DNA of 64,000 bases from Rheum nobile (taxonomy: Eukaryota > Streptophyta > Magnoliopsida > Caryophyllales > Polygonaceae): positions 1-64,000 of the forward strand of contig WOAB01000619.1 in NCBI GenBank assembly GCA_027886185.1, in the 5' to 3' direction. Made by a program: the position numbers and the translations under genes. Position 1 is the stretch's first letter. Each line of letters begins with the position of its first letter. The notes under the pieces were generated by a model that worked only from the letters and a program-made list of their open reading frames with translations, did no database searches and was not told the origin of the DNA. Below are positions 22,436 to 34,782 of the stretch, piece by piece.

Positions 22436-23124
22436 ATTAATATACCCTCGTGTGAGAAGTACAACGTGGAACCCGCATAGACTCTTGTTTAAAGTAAGTC
22501 CCCTTTTCCAATATGGATTCGCATTATGCGGTGAGGTTGGTCGAGGACCCAAATATTCAAGTAGTCGTTTATCAAACTTTGTGTGATAAATATAATGTTA
22601 CCAAACAAACATTCATAATTCCTATAAGACTCAATATTTTGGAGTCTTCTCTTGGTGCATACCTCATTCTTTCGTTTTTGTGAGAGTATCCGAATTATGT
22701 ATCGTCTACCGACTATTATTCAAGAGACAGTGATAGTAACTGGATACAATCACATAGAACCATTCCGTTTGAGCCCTTGTTTAGTCCTTCATTAGACTAA
22801 CGAACCTTTCTCTTTCCTTGCATGGTTGGTTGGTGTCATCCATCTTATACGGCACTACTGGTAAAGCTTCCCAAGTTGAAGACGAGGGAAGACGACATTG
22901 AAGGCATTTGTTTTCTTTTGGTGTTTGACATTCTGCTATTACTTTGATACATTATTAAGTTGCCATAATTAGCAACGTCGTATGTAAGACAGTTTTGGAT
23001 TGGATTATATTGTTCGTTGTATTTTATATATTTGCGATCAATACTATAAAGCCTTGGGTGATCTTGGATATGTGATCCGAGGTCACTAGCGGTAATATTC
23101 CTAAGGTAATTTAGGGGTGTTACA
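22436..23124 (+). mobile_element. LTR fragment X2, mirror copy
   Basis: Reverse complement of 13378-14068, ending ...GGGGTGTTACA at 23124. Only scattered substitutions from the left copy. Noncoding. Confidence 0.8.
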
Positions 23125-24022
23125 TTATTATTCTTCTTAATAGAATTGGGATCAATCAGATGCGGAGCATCTCCATTGTGCAACATGCAGATCAGATCTG
23201 GGCCGTCCAATGCGCTTCATCATGCGGTCCACAAGTGCCAAAATGTTTTTGCTACAGGATGGAAACGGAGGGGCAAAATCTTTATTTTGCGCTTCATTCC
23301 TTCCCTCTCCGCTTCTTCGCTCTCTTGACCTGGCGATTGTGCTCCAAAAATCACCATTGTTATAGAGAATCATTTCACTATTTTTCCTTGCTTTTTATCT
23401 TGATTCCTTGCTCGATTCCATTGAGTAAGACACAATCTGTGATTTTTGTTGCATTACACGCTTTGATTCTCTGAACCGACATGGATTCGAGTAAGTACAA
23501 TATCGATTTTCCCTAGCTTGTTCGTGTTTGCTTTTTGCTTGTTTTAATTGTTCCTTCTTCTGTGTAATGTTGTTGTTCTTTGTTTGTGTTGATTCCTCAT
23601 TTAGATTTCGCACCGAATACCTCTTTTTCATTTGTCCATAATCAGTTTGGTGCACATTTGGAAAAAATTAGGTCTTTTGTCATTGGTTGCTTTATTAATC
23701 GTTTTCTAGTGTTGTTCTTCAAATTGTTCATGCCTTGTCTATTTTTTGTGTTGTTTCCTTTGTTCTTTCTACATCCTTTGTCTTGTGCTTGGTTGTGCCA
23801 GTGGTTCCATTCGTGTTAAATGCAGAGAAGTAGTACAATATAACTGTTCTAAACTTATGAACCTATTGTTTATGCCATATGAACTTGATATCATTCCCTT
23901 ATGAGCCTATTACTAATACCATGTCTCTTGCTACCAGTGTCTTCATCTGCCTATATTGCACATAGTTGTGATCTATCTCATGCCTCTAGTTGTCCCAGTT
24001 CTGATGACATGCCATCGTAAGG

Positions 24023-26324
24023 ATGCAATTTAGTACGGTAGGTGAAGGGGTTGCACTTTACAAGAAATATGCGTTTGAATGCATATTTGACGTTCGAAAT
24101 GGATGTTTGCACAAAAAAGACACGATGGTTGTGTTGAAGTATCGGCTATACAGCAGGGAATGTTTCAAGCAAGGAAAAAACAACAAACGTCTCCAAACAA
24201 GGGTGTCGAATATGGTCGGTTCTAAGACCAAGTTCACCATTCGTTGACAGCTTGGGTTACAAAGTAGTACTTTCGAAGAATGTCACGCTCACAAACTCGT
24301 CGCCGATAGCTATAGGAAGTTTATGAAGATGAGTAGGAAGATGGATGCGGGGCACAAGAAGTTTGTTATGAATTGCGAAAAAGCAAGCATCGGTTCGGTG
24401 AGGTGCCATCGCATATTCAAGGAGATTGTCGGTGGCTACTCACATGTTGGTGCTTCTTCCGTTGATTTCAAGAACTACCAAGGAGATTGTTGGCTTATAT
24501 AGGCGTCTCCGATGCGCAAATGACGATTACCAAATTTTTCAAATAAAAAGGAGCCATCGTCTACGTTTTTCTTTGATTACGACATCGATTCGATGGACCG
24601 CTTAACCCGGTTGTTTTGGTGTGATCCCGTCTCACACAAGAACTTTTCCCTCTTCGATGATGTTGTATAATTTGATGCAACCTACCGCACCAATAGGTTA
24701 ATTTGTACACTTTTGTTTGTTGGTCCCTCGCCTTGTATTTTTTATTTCATTATGTAATTCTTATTTGTAAATGAACCTGTTCGACTTTTGTATGAACATA
24801 CAACTTGTATTCATGAACCTTATCATCACACTATTAGTTGTTACTATTGTCATTTTATTATTAATGAACATGATACGTACTTCTTTTGAACCTTCAGACC
24901 AATGTTTATGAACCAAGTTTTTAGCCACGTCAACATGTTTTCTAGCTATTGATTTCTTATTCATCAACACTATACAAGTACAATCTGATCTACACCGGGC
25001 TGGATCACCACAAGACGAGTGATACGTTTGTTGCTAGAATAATATTCAAAGAGGATTTCGGGTCGTACGTGTGGATGTTGGAAAAATTCAAGGAAGCTAT
25101 GATACACGAGCCTAAGATTATTGTGATGGACCAAGACATGTCCATGATGGGTGCAATTGAGCAAGTTTTCCCATGATCTCGCCATCAACTTTGCATTTGG
25201 CATATCATGAGAAAAGTACCTGGAAAGACGAAATACGATACTACCGTAGGGTGTGTGTTTTGCAACAAGTTCAACAACATCATTTGGAGCCATGATCTGT
25301 AAACGGAAGAGTTTGAGTCGCGATGGATGACCTTGTTAAACGAATACCCATTGCTAAATCGGAGGTGGTTCGACGACATGATTGTTATTCGCCACTACTT
25401 GATCCCAACTTACTTTAGAGACATCATGTTTGGTGGTTCGGTTAGGACGAAATCCATTTCGATTCCATGAACAACTATTTCAGACACTTTACAGACAAAT
25501 ATTACCGTCTTGTTGAGCTGGTGATGCATTTCGATATCGCTATGGACAGTCATAGACACAATCAGGCAAAGCTGAACCACGAATGTTTGACCATACGCCC
25601 TGAGTTGAAGGCACCTTTGAGTTTGGGGAAACACGCTTCTGAGGTGTACACGTTGTCTATTTTCTTACAACATCAGCAGAAGATTTGTGTTGCTTGCTAC
25701 TCGTGTTGCATGGTCACCATGTCCGACATCAATGGTTCAAAAGTATATGGCATCAAGGAAGGAGATTTAAAAGAAATGGAGGTGGAACATTTGGTAACGG
25801 ATGACGACTGCTCATATAGTTGTAGGATGTTCCAACGCAGTGGATTGCCTTGTCGTCACCTGATTTTTATCTTTAGAAACTTTGGTTTGGAGAGGATCCT
25901 GACCAAATAACCCCGATTTTCACAATCGATGATGTCGTTGTCAATCAGTGCGTGGTAATGGAAGAGAGGGAGGTGCTAATGAGTGGGCTGATTTCCGACT
26001 TTTACAACTGTGTTGGGCTTCTAGAAGACAAGTTGGAGCTGCTAAAACAATTTTCATCCTTTCTGAAGGAGCAAAAGGCATCCTTTTTTAGTGCATGCGG
26101 GGATGATTGTAGTGGTGGGACGTCAAACTGACAAAACCTGGAGTCATACACAGGAGTTAAAATCCTTGCTAATGTTAACATTATGCCACCAGAGTAAGCT
26201 AAGAACAAGGGAAGCGGCCAACATATCGGTAATGGCATATACATATACATGGCTGCTAGTGATTCCGGCAAATGGCGTTGTGGGAAATGCAAGAAGTATA
26301 CCACTCACAATAGTCACACTTTTA
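24023..26324 (+). pseudogene. FAR1-related transposase of MULE1 (right copy)
   Basis: Same domain series as the left copy: FAR1 domain at 24023-24245, intron about 24700-24980, DDE block at 24949-25176, SWIM finger near 25800-25870 and degraded knuckle near 26270-26320. A 96-bp deletion at 24016/24017 removes the residues just before the FAR1 domain. A 34-bp deletion at 25911/25912 removes the RWTKDA block after the SWIM finger, which the left copy keeps. A 1-bp loss near 25460 shifts the frame before MNNYFRHF. Non-functional. Confidence 0.8.
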
Positions 26325-27496
26325 ATGAAGTGCTAGATTCTTATGAGTTTTTAACTACATGTTGTATCATTTTACTTGGTGTATGGAACATGATTCTTTT
26401 TGTTATTGTTTTGATCTTATGGATTATAGTTTTTGGGGGCATTTGTTCATTTTCGCTGCACTTGAAACAACATTTACTTTAACTCACAGTCCACACATGT
26501 GAATTTATATGAACCTTTATGTTCAACTTCATAAACCAGCAGCTTAAAACCTATGAACCTACCATAGTATCTACTTAAACTCGCACTTTATATTATATGA
26601 ATCTTTAAGTCACGTGAACCGACAGCTAAAAGCACATGAAGGCTAAAAAACATGAACTTCATACAATAGCTACATGAACCTTCTAACACACTTACTTGAA
26701 TCCAGTCCCCACATGTTAAATTATATGAACCTTTAAGTTCAGTTTCATGAACCAACAAGTCAAAACATATGAACCTTTAAGTTTAGTTTTTAACTAATTT
26801 GAACACAATTTTTAGCATTTTACTTGGTGTGTGGAACATGATCCCTTTATTTTTTTATTATTTTGCTCGTATGGATTTGTTTATTTTTAAGGCCAGCTGT
26901 TCTTTTTTAGTGCACTTGATGACAATTTCCTTTATTTATCCTTTTTTGTTGATGTTGCATTCATGATGTCATGCTTTTATTTTGTAGGTTCATGTTTTTT
27001 CATACCAAGGTTCATAAAGTTATGCATAAGGTTTACACTATCAAATGAATTTGATATATGAACCTGCATGAGTTAATCAATGAACCTGCTTGATAACATT
27101 CATGCACCTCTTTGATCTTTTCCTGTACAACCTTAGTTTGCTATTCAAAAGCATTCCACCCTACATTTTACTTGAAAATTTTGTGAGCTGAACTCACATT
27201 AACCTGTCTTCAAACCATAGTACCTACTTTCTGTCAATCAATTGTACCACTAACCATAAGTAATCCAATCCTTAAAAACGAACTATCTTCCCTAGCCTGT
27301 TCTATATCCTTGCAGAAAACAATTACAACGTAACCATCCTTACATAAAAATAAATAAATTAATCTATTCACTAGTTGGTACTTCCCTCCTTTCCCTCATT
27401 TTATTTGCCTCACCATTCATTCTTGTTGTTCCTGATCCTCTGCATCGCTTCAGTCTACATGTTATTGATGTCCGAGGTAATAATAGCATGTATGTA

Positions 27497-29141
27497 TTAA
27501 GTCCTCAAGGCTTCGATGCACTTCTTCTTGTTTTTCTTAGTCATTTCGTCCTCCCATGACTCAGGCGGTGTTCCCATGAACATTTCCATATGCCTTATTG
27601 CATAAACTCCAGAGTTTACCTTGTCGCCCGATTTCGCCCATGGTAGCTGAACCGTTGATGCCTTTTTCTCCGCAGCTAACACCGTCTTGGCTCTCTTGTA
27701 CAACCTTGCCGTGCTTAGGTAATTCGCAACCAGCTCCTCCTGAATAAAAAAATAACAAAGTATTTGTGGTCGTTAGTTCACTTGTATGGTTAGACAAACA
27801 AAACTGATAAACTAACCATTCGAATGTTCTTGCTCCCTTACCAACTCATGTATTGTGTCTGCATAGAGTTCCATCCTACCGTCGTTGTGCACATTGTCTA
27901 GCACATTTATTGTACCATTCTTTATGTCGAACGAGATCAATAATAGTGATCATTGTTCGACAAGAGATGTACAAGAACCTACAACCACATCATTTCTTAG
28001 ACAAATATACGTTTTACTGGAAAAATAGATATGCATTTTCTTGTGTTAATGATTACCATGTCAATGTCTTTCATCATCCATCCATGTACCAGCCTTACAG
28101 CTTGATGCATGATTTTCATAAACTCGAGGAATGTGTTCTTCATCCGTATTGCCTGTTTTAAAATGCACATGTTTGGTTACCATTTCTATCCACAAATTTA
28201 TGAATATAAAGTCCATCATATATGAACCTCTCATGTGTATTGCAATCCCTCAGATGCCATGCAAACATGAGTTCATGAACCTATAGTTCAATCAGTGTGA
28301 ACCTTACAAAATAAATTCATGAACCACACATGCAAAAATCATTCGTCAATCCAGCGACTTAATTAAACCACAATTTTCCAGTTTCCTATTCTAGTATTTT
28401 CACAAGCCATTTTAGTATTTTTACAAATGCAACATGAATGCATATATATGAACCAAATAGAAATAGTTTAATATTTCTTAAAGGATTACGTTGTACGAAC
28501 TCTTATCGTGTGGTAGACGTATAGGAAGGTCCTGTTTGGCTTGTTGTTGCTTCTTGCTTGTTCATTGTAGTTCAAAACACTAGTCCAAGAATCAACTACC
28601 TTGTAGTGCACATCCAGTTTCATGGTATTGAACTCAATCCTCGTAGTTTTACGCATCTTGATCTTGAACATCACCTTATTATCCAAGTATTCAAAAAAAA
28701 AATTATTCCTTATATTAGTTTTCAACAATAGAGCGTATGTTGTAGTAATTGAATTTGAGACGGGCATTAAGAGAAAAAAACCAAACTCACCAATCATCGG
28801 AACACTTGGGGTCCACATACTCCCAAACAACTTTATGCTCCTCATTCGGCTTCGCCAAGATGTCTATTGTTCTATTTTCGTATGAGCTTTTTAGTGTTTT
28901 GACCAGCTTCTTATGCCTAGGCCCTGTAACCGCGTTAACCTGCATCTCTATACTTGTGAGTTTGCCTTTTCCTCTCTTGCATCATGTTAAATGTTTAAAG
29001 CCAATAAAAATGATAATGCACACTAATAAAAACATATTTTTGTGTTTGTGCTTCACCTACCTTTTGTTCTTTATTCTTTTCCATCAGTTTTTCGTCTGGT
29101 TTAACTTCTTTCTCCTTGCCCTTGCCTGTTTCCTTTATCAT
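27497..29141 (-). pseudogene. Ulp1-like protease of MULE1 (right copy)
   Basis: Mirror of 7227-8874 with the same exons. It keeps the same NSG in place of the DCG nucleophile motif, so the catalytic Cys was already lost before the arms were duplicated. The His block NNDHYY and the frame break after it are also shared. Confidence 0.75.
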
Positions 29142-29274
29142 TTTAAGAGAACAACAAGTTAAATAATACAGTATGATGTTGTAGGTGAAAAAATACCCTT
29201 TTAATTATTTTACAGTATGAACCCCAAAGAATACATTCATGAACCTCATATTTCTAATATCCGGACCATGATGC

Positions 29275-31178
29275 TGTAATACCCCTCATTTTTAGTAAGG
29301 GTATTTGGATAATTTCCCAACCCTCGTTCTGTAATCGTTTCGCATTTGGCGAAGTTCGGAATTTCTGTAATGCGTATTATCTCTATAATAATTCTCTGAG
29401 CATTATAATATACATTCAATGTATTTTGGAGGCATAAAATATTTATTTGGGTACAAATATTAATTATTTCGAGATTTTATCACGTGTTCAATTGTTTTCC
29501 GGGCAAAAGGACGCGAATAGGCCTTTTCCGCGACCGCGGCAGATTTCCGCGACCGCGGAAAATGAAGCATCGTCAGCCTCGCGAACAGGCATTTTTCCGC
29601 GATCGCGGAATATTTCTGCGACCGCGGAAAATGCTTCGAGCATCGTCTTCAATGGCTCGCCGATTGGTTGGCCGTCGATTCGCCGAGGGGGGGGGGATCT
29701 GGAGCGGTTCACCTGGCCTCCTCGATGGCTATAAAAGGTGGATCGATGGGGGAGGTTCGGCATCCAGATCTCAAGCTCTCAATCTTTCTCTCGTGCTCTC
29801 GTTTGCTCGCCGGAATTTCTCATCGTCGACGAAGCTCTTGCTGGTGGTTTTCGTGGTCGATTGGTGGTGCGTTGGAAGTGGCGTGGCATAGGGAGTCGAA
29901 GCCCTCTCGTTCGGAGCCTCATCGTGTCGTCGCCGGTGAGGATTTAGTTCGCTAGGGTTGTCGGATTCATGGCCGCGACCGCGGACATGAACATCCGCGA
30001 CCGCGGACGATGTCCAGACATCTGCGGCCGCAGAATACAAGCCGCGACCGTGGTTTGCCTTAGCAAACGCGATCGTGGCCTTGGACAATCCGGTCACAGA
30101 TGGGACCCTCGTTCTTTCGTTTCCTTAGATTCGTATTATTTAATTATCGAATCTAACCTAGGGTTTCGTTGTGGGTTCGTTGTCGTAGGAATCTGTAATC
30201 CGATTCCCTTCCCAGTTGCGGACCCAGGAACCCGTCGTCATTCGTTCGTTCGTCTCGATCAAGGCAAGTGGCGGTTCGCTCTTGCTCATCAATCCGTGTT
30301 TCCGTTAATTATCAATTGCTTTTAATTGTTAATTAAAATGGGATGAATTTTGTTTTCGTTTGGGAACAGTTTTTATAAACGTATGTGATTAAAATGTGAC
30401 ATTATAATAGGTTGTATATACTGCTAGAAACAATGCTATTATATCTGTAATTACCATGATGGTATTGGTGTGGACTATTGTGTGGTTTTAACTGTTTAGT
30501 TAAAACGAGTATTCGTAGGGACACTATGTACCTCGCGAGGTCTAGTCGTTTCTTTATAACTAGTATTAGGAGGATTTTGCCCTAGTACTCTCTCTGGTCA
30601 TGACTGTACCCTTACTCAGGATAGGTGCACACAGCTGGTGCCGACATTCGGAATTTATTCCCTCCAATATCTCTCGCGATGAGATGATATATCTTAAAAA
30701 CTTGTAACGTAAATGTACGTTTTGGAATTTAATAAGATAAGTGCGATTTTGCACATAATTAATATACCCTCGGGCGAGGAGTACAACGTGGAAACCGCCC
30801 GGACTTCGATTAAAGTAAGTCCTCCTTCCAAATCTGAATTCGCATTGCGCGGTGAGGTTGGTCGTGGACCCAAATGGTCAAGTCTTTTTAAAAGCTTGTG
30901 TGAAATTATAACGTTCCCAAACATTTGTCATACTTTCCGATAAGACTCAATCTTTTGGAGTCTTCTCTTTATACGTTTCCCTAAGACTCGATCTTTTGGA
31001 GTCTTCTCTTGATCATTCTGTTTCGTATCTTTCCGTAGAAGTATTGATGTTCACTATCGTCATCGTCTTTCATTCGAGAAGCGATGGGTGTAACCTAATA
31101 CGACTACTTAGAACCTTTCTGTTTTACCCTTGCATAGTCTTTCATTAGACTAACCAACCAGTTATTTCCCTTGCATGG
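29275..31178 (+). mobile_element. LTR fragment X1, mirror copy
   Basis: Starts TGTAATACCCC at 29275 and is cut at 31178 by the LTR of element A. It carries both dyad clusters (29525-29630 and 29972-30078) and the paired AAGACTC hairpins (about 30942-31005). Noncoding; the ORFs across it are chance. Confidence 0.8.
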
Positions 31179-31422
31179 TGATAAGCACTACTTTGTAGGG
31201 CTTAACTAAGAGTTATTAGAGGGTTTATTGGTGCCATTCGGGTAGATTTAGACACATTCTTGTGCATGGAGTTTGGGGGCGAAGTCTGGTGTTTTTGGAG
31301 GTGTATGAGCTATTTTGGATATCATAGGAGACACTGAGGAAGGAAGCCACCAAAAGAAGATGCCAAGGAAGTGAAGACGAGAGGTTAGGAGGCGAAGCCA
31401 AGGAGTGAAGGCCGAGCATTAA

Positions 31423-31556
31423 CCGCGACCGCGGGCAAGGATGCCGCGATCGCGGGACTTCGGGGCATTCGAGATATTTCTGCAAGCGCGGAAGAATGCG
31501 AAGAGCGCGGAGCTACAAGCGACCGCGATCGCGGTCCATTACCCGCGATCGCGGGT
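31423..31556. repeat. Cluster of GC dyads in A LTR (right copy)
   Basis: Dyads at 31423 (core GACC), 31444, 31523 and 31543 (core GATC). The last two extend to the 16-bp palindromes GACCGCGATCGCGGTC and ACCCGCGATCGCGGGT, with flanks that differ but stay complementary. Confidence 0.88.
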
Positions 31557-31673
31557 CATCACGGCAGACTTATTTCGGGATTTCCCAAATCTATTTTTCC
31601 TAATTTCTTTATTTCATTTTAATTATTTTCGTTTTCTATTTTCAGTTGGGCTAGGTCATTTGTTAAGCCCACC

Positions 31674-31681
31674 TATTTATA
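31674..31681 (+). promoter_or_regulatory. TATA-like box of A LTR (right copy)
   Basis: TATTTATA followed by CTCTCTTAG, about 0.8 kb before the primer site. It is the probable core promoter for the element's RNA; assigned by position only. Confidence 0.5.
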
Positions 31682-32494
31682 CTCTCTTAGTTTTAGGTTT
31701 TGGGATAGAGATCTAGAGTTTTACATTTTTCAACTTTTCATTCTATGTTTATGAAGAACATGAGGAGGAACTAACCTTCTTGGTTCCGACTGGCAATTGA
31801 AGCATTCATTGGATTTTGGTTGTGAGACTATTATTCGTATTCGAGTTCCTTTGGTTTGTATTATCTCTTCTAAGTTTGTTCTTATTGAATATTACTGATT
31901 TCACTAGCGTGCGCAACTAGTTGTTATTGGTGATTTTCTGATTGCTAGGATTAGGAAACTGTTGGGCTAACGTCCTATTCTGCTATAGCAACTGCGATTT
32001 GCATGACCTGGTTGAGATTGTTAATCGTAGGGAGAGATAATTGTATGTTGAATGCTTTTGGTTGAAGTGTTGCATGCATCCTGGTTAATTCTTATGTGCA
32101 AAGCTGCCTTTGGGTTGAATCAGTAGTGGTGCTAGGGTTATTCACTGGTAAGGGTTCTTAGGTCTGGTTGACCTATTAATCTACTCACGATAGGGACAGG
32201 AACAACCTTAGGAAGGAAGAAGAATTCGAGATAGTCTATGATCAACCATATTCCGTGAATTGTGGATATTTGCTAGAAGGAACGCTTTTCCTTTATTTGA
32301 TCCATCTTTAGATTTCGCAAAACCAAACCTCAAAACCCCCCTTTGTTACTACTGTTCGATTGGTATTTGATTTGTGACAGGAATACAGACACTTGTGATT
32401 CTCTTGGGATTTCGACCCTTGCTTACTTACTATACTAGTTTGGAAGTTGAGGTTTACTTTAATTTGGCATAACGACCTTAGGCCACGTCAAATT

Positions 32495-32512
32495 TGGCGC
32501 CGTTGCCGGGGA
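32495..32512 (+). other. Primer binding site, tRNA-Asp type (right A)
   Basis: TGGCGCCGTTGCCGGGGA, four bases after the LTR end. Same primer type as element B. Confidence 0.92.
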
Positions 32513-32651
32513 ATCATTATCTGTTTTCTTGTGAATAGATTGAATATTGATCTTGTAGGGAACCTATCTTACGGTTCCCTCTAACATTACTAACTCTTGT
32601 TTTGTCGAGTGTAATTCGCAGCTTAGATAAATTCGGTGAAGAAATACAGCT

Positions 32652-33932
32652 ATGGCACAAGGAAACCGAACATTGTGGCAATTAACAGTGCAGTACCCAG
32701 AGCAGCAACCTCTGGCTATCCAATTTCCGGAAATCCAGGAGGGCATGAATTTTGAGCTCAAGTCGGGATTGATCAATTTGTTACCTCCTTTCAGAGGAAC
32801 CGATGAGGAAAACCCGAACAAACACTTGCATGAATTCAATTCAGTTTGCACTAGTATGCAACCCCGGGGAGTTACTGAAGACCAAATCAAGTTGAGAGCC
32901 TTTCCTTTTTCTTTAAAAGATGCAGCAAAGGAATGGTTCTATTACTTGACCCTAGTCAGCATAGACACATGGGCAAAGATGAAGCAAACCTTTCTGGAAA
33001 AGTAATTTCCGGCAACAAAGATCAATAGCCTGAAAAGAAGCATCAACAATATTGAACAATCTCAGGGCGAGCAGTTGTATGACTATTATGAGAGGTTCAG
33101 ACGGCTGGTGGTCAACTGTCCATTTCATGGGTATTCAGACCAAGACTTGGTGCTATATTTGTTTAGTTCATTGCTAGAAGAAGACCGTAGGTTGGTAAAT
33201 GCCACCTGTGGGGGAAACATCCTGAACAAAACCCCCGTTGAAGCCTTCGAGGTCTTTTCCGAACTTTCTGAGAGTTCAAGGCAATACCGCTCAAGGGGTA
33301 AAGCAAGCACCACAAACATTCCTAAAGCAGGAGTGCATGTTGTGCAAGAGGTGAACACCACAAAAATCCAGTCTCAGTAACCACAGCCGGTATCTAATGA
33401 GAGCACACTGATGGCTCTCACCCAGACACTTCAAGCGTTAACACAAGCGGTGATTCATGCCGGTGTAAACAACGCACAAGTAATGAAAGAAGGATTCTCT
33501 CAACTGTCCCAGCAAAATTATACTTTGCACCAATCCTCTCAGCAATCTATATTAAGCTTGGGTGCATCACTGGGACAGCCAACGCATTGGCCACCTGTAA
33601 TGGCGGAAACTCAAAACAAGGACTGCGAACATCAGCAGGAAGCCAATGCAGTCACCTTGCGAAGTGGAAAAGGGGTGAATGACCCCTATGTTGTGGAAAA
33701 GGATGGAGCGCCAATAAGGGTTGCACGCTGGGAAGAACCGCGACCGCGGAGTGAAAACCGTGATCGCGGTTATATCACGAAAAAGGCGAGAAACAGCGAG
33801 GAGGAACCGCGATCGTGGGTCGAAAACCGCGATCGCGGGTCGAAAACCGCGATCGCGAGGCGGCAGATCGAGAATCAGAATATGTCGTCAACGAACCGCG
33901 ACCACGGGGTGAAAACCGCGATTGCGGGTTGA
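32652..33932 (+). pseudogene. gag of element A (right copy), interrupted
   Basis: ATG at 32652 gives MAQGNRTLWQ and the Ty3-type gag region (PFSLKDAAKEWFYYL). A TAA at 33003-33005 after FLEK is shared with the left copy. A further TAA at 33378-33380 replaces a CAA still present on the left. The same frame resumes at 33411 and passes through the dyad array, terminating at 33932 in a frame different from protease. A zinc knuckle is not evident, as is common in this branch. Confidence 0.88.
33738..33925. repeat. Dyad array in the gag-protease linker (right A)
   Basis: Seven CCGC-N4-GCGG dyads, some degraded, with cores GATC and GACC. Three successive 20-bp units around 33805-33862 each carry one dyad. 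In the right arm several have lost one arm base (for example gatcgtgg and gattgcgg). Confidence 0.85.
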
Positions 33933-34726
33933 ACACGGAGGATTACACAGATTATAACCAGCCAGAATTTCCCCCGCTTAACCCTGAAAAGCCGCCTGCA
34001 CCATTTCCCGAGGCATTGAAGGAGAAAAGAAGGCCAAAGACTAACCAGGAGATCTTTGACATCTTCAGCAAATGTGAGGTAAATATTCCTCTCTTAAAAC
34101 TGGTAGAGTCTGTGCCTAGTTATGCTAAATTCCTGAAAGAACTGTGCACAAATAAAAGAAGACAAAAGCTGAAGGGAAACCAAAAGATTCAGGTTAGTGA
34201 GAGAGTTTCTGCAGTTTTTCAGCAGCGAATGCCTCCCAAGTGCGGTGACCCTGGCATGTTCACTATTCCCTATACAATAGGAGCCACCCATATAGAGAAA
34301 TCCATGCTAGATCTAGGCGCATCAATTAATGTGTTGCCATATTCTATATACAAAACCATGGGGTTAGGACCACTTCAAGAAACATGGATAGTAGTGCAGT
34401 TAGCAGATAAGTCCAATGTTTATCCTAGAGGGGTAGTAGAAGATGTCTTAGTTATGGTAGACAGGCTTATTTTTCCCGCTGATTTCTATGTACTTGATAT
34501 GGAGGATGACCCTCATGGAACCCCTATTCTCTTAGGACGGCCTCTCTTGAAAACCTCCTATACTAAGATTGATGTGAGCACTGGGACACTTACTATGGAA
34601 TTTGATGGGGACGAGGTCGAATTTAACATTCACGAAGCTATGAAACACCCCAATGATGAACATTCTCTTTGTGCTATTGATGTGATTGATCCTATTGTTC
34701 AAGACGTTTTGATATCACATGTTTAA
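33815..34726 (+). pseudogene. Aspartic protease region of element A (right copy)
   Basis: 303 codons overlapping the end of the gag frame. Pre-protease block LLKLVESVPSYAKFLKELC, catalytic region MLDLGASINVLPYS, and C-terminal ILLGRPLLKT. It ends with a stop at 34724-34726, where the polyprotein should continue; the following pol reads in a third frame. Role when active: maturation of Gag-Pol in the virus-like particle. Confidence 0.85.
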
Positions 34727-34782
34727 AGGAACTATATGCCGACTTAGAGAGTGACATTATTAGTCCCTATGCGGAGATTTCT

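Larger units (their letters stand above)
23125..29274. mobile_element. MULE1, mirror copy in the right arm
   Basis: Inverted copy of 7094-13377. The FAR1-like gene is now on + and the Ulp1-like gene on -. It is about 130 bp shorter because of a 96-bp and a 34-bp deletion, both inside the FAR1-like gene. The spacer 26325-27496 again holds no gene and carries ATGAACC words. Confidence 0.85.
31179..32490 (+). repeat. 5' LTR of element A, right copy
   Basis: 1312 bp with TG...CA ends, preceded by catgg. It contains a dyad cluster at 31423-31556 and a TATA-like box at 31674. Confidence 0.92.

Noticed and set aside
32495..32512. tRNA gene fragment
   Set aside because: The 18 bases match only the 3' end of tRNA-Asp and sit just inside LTRs, so they are primer binding sites.
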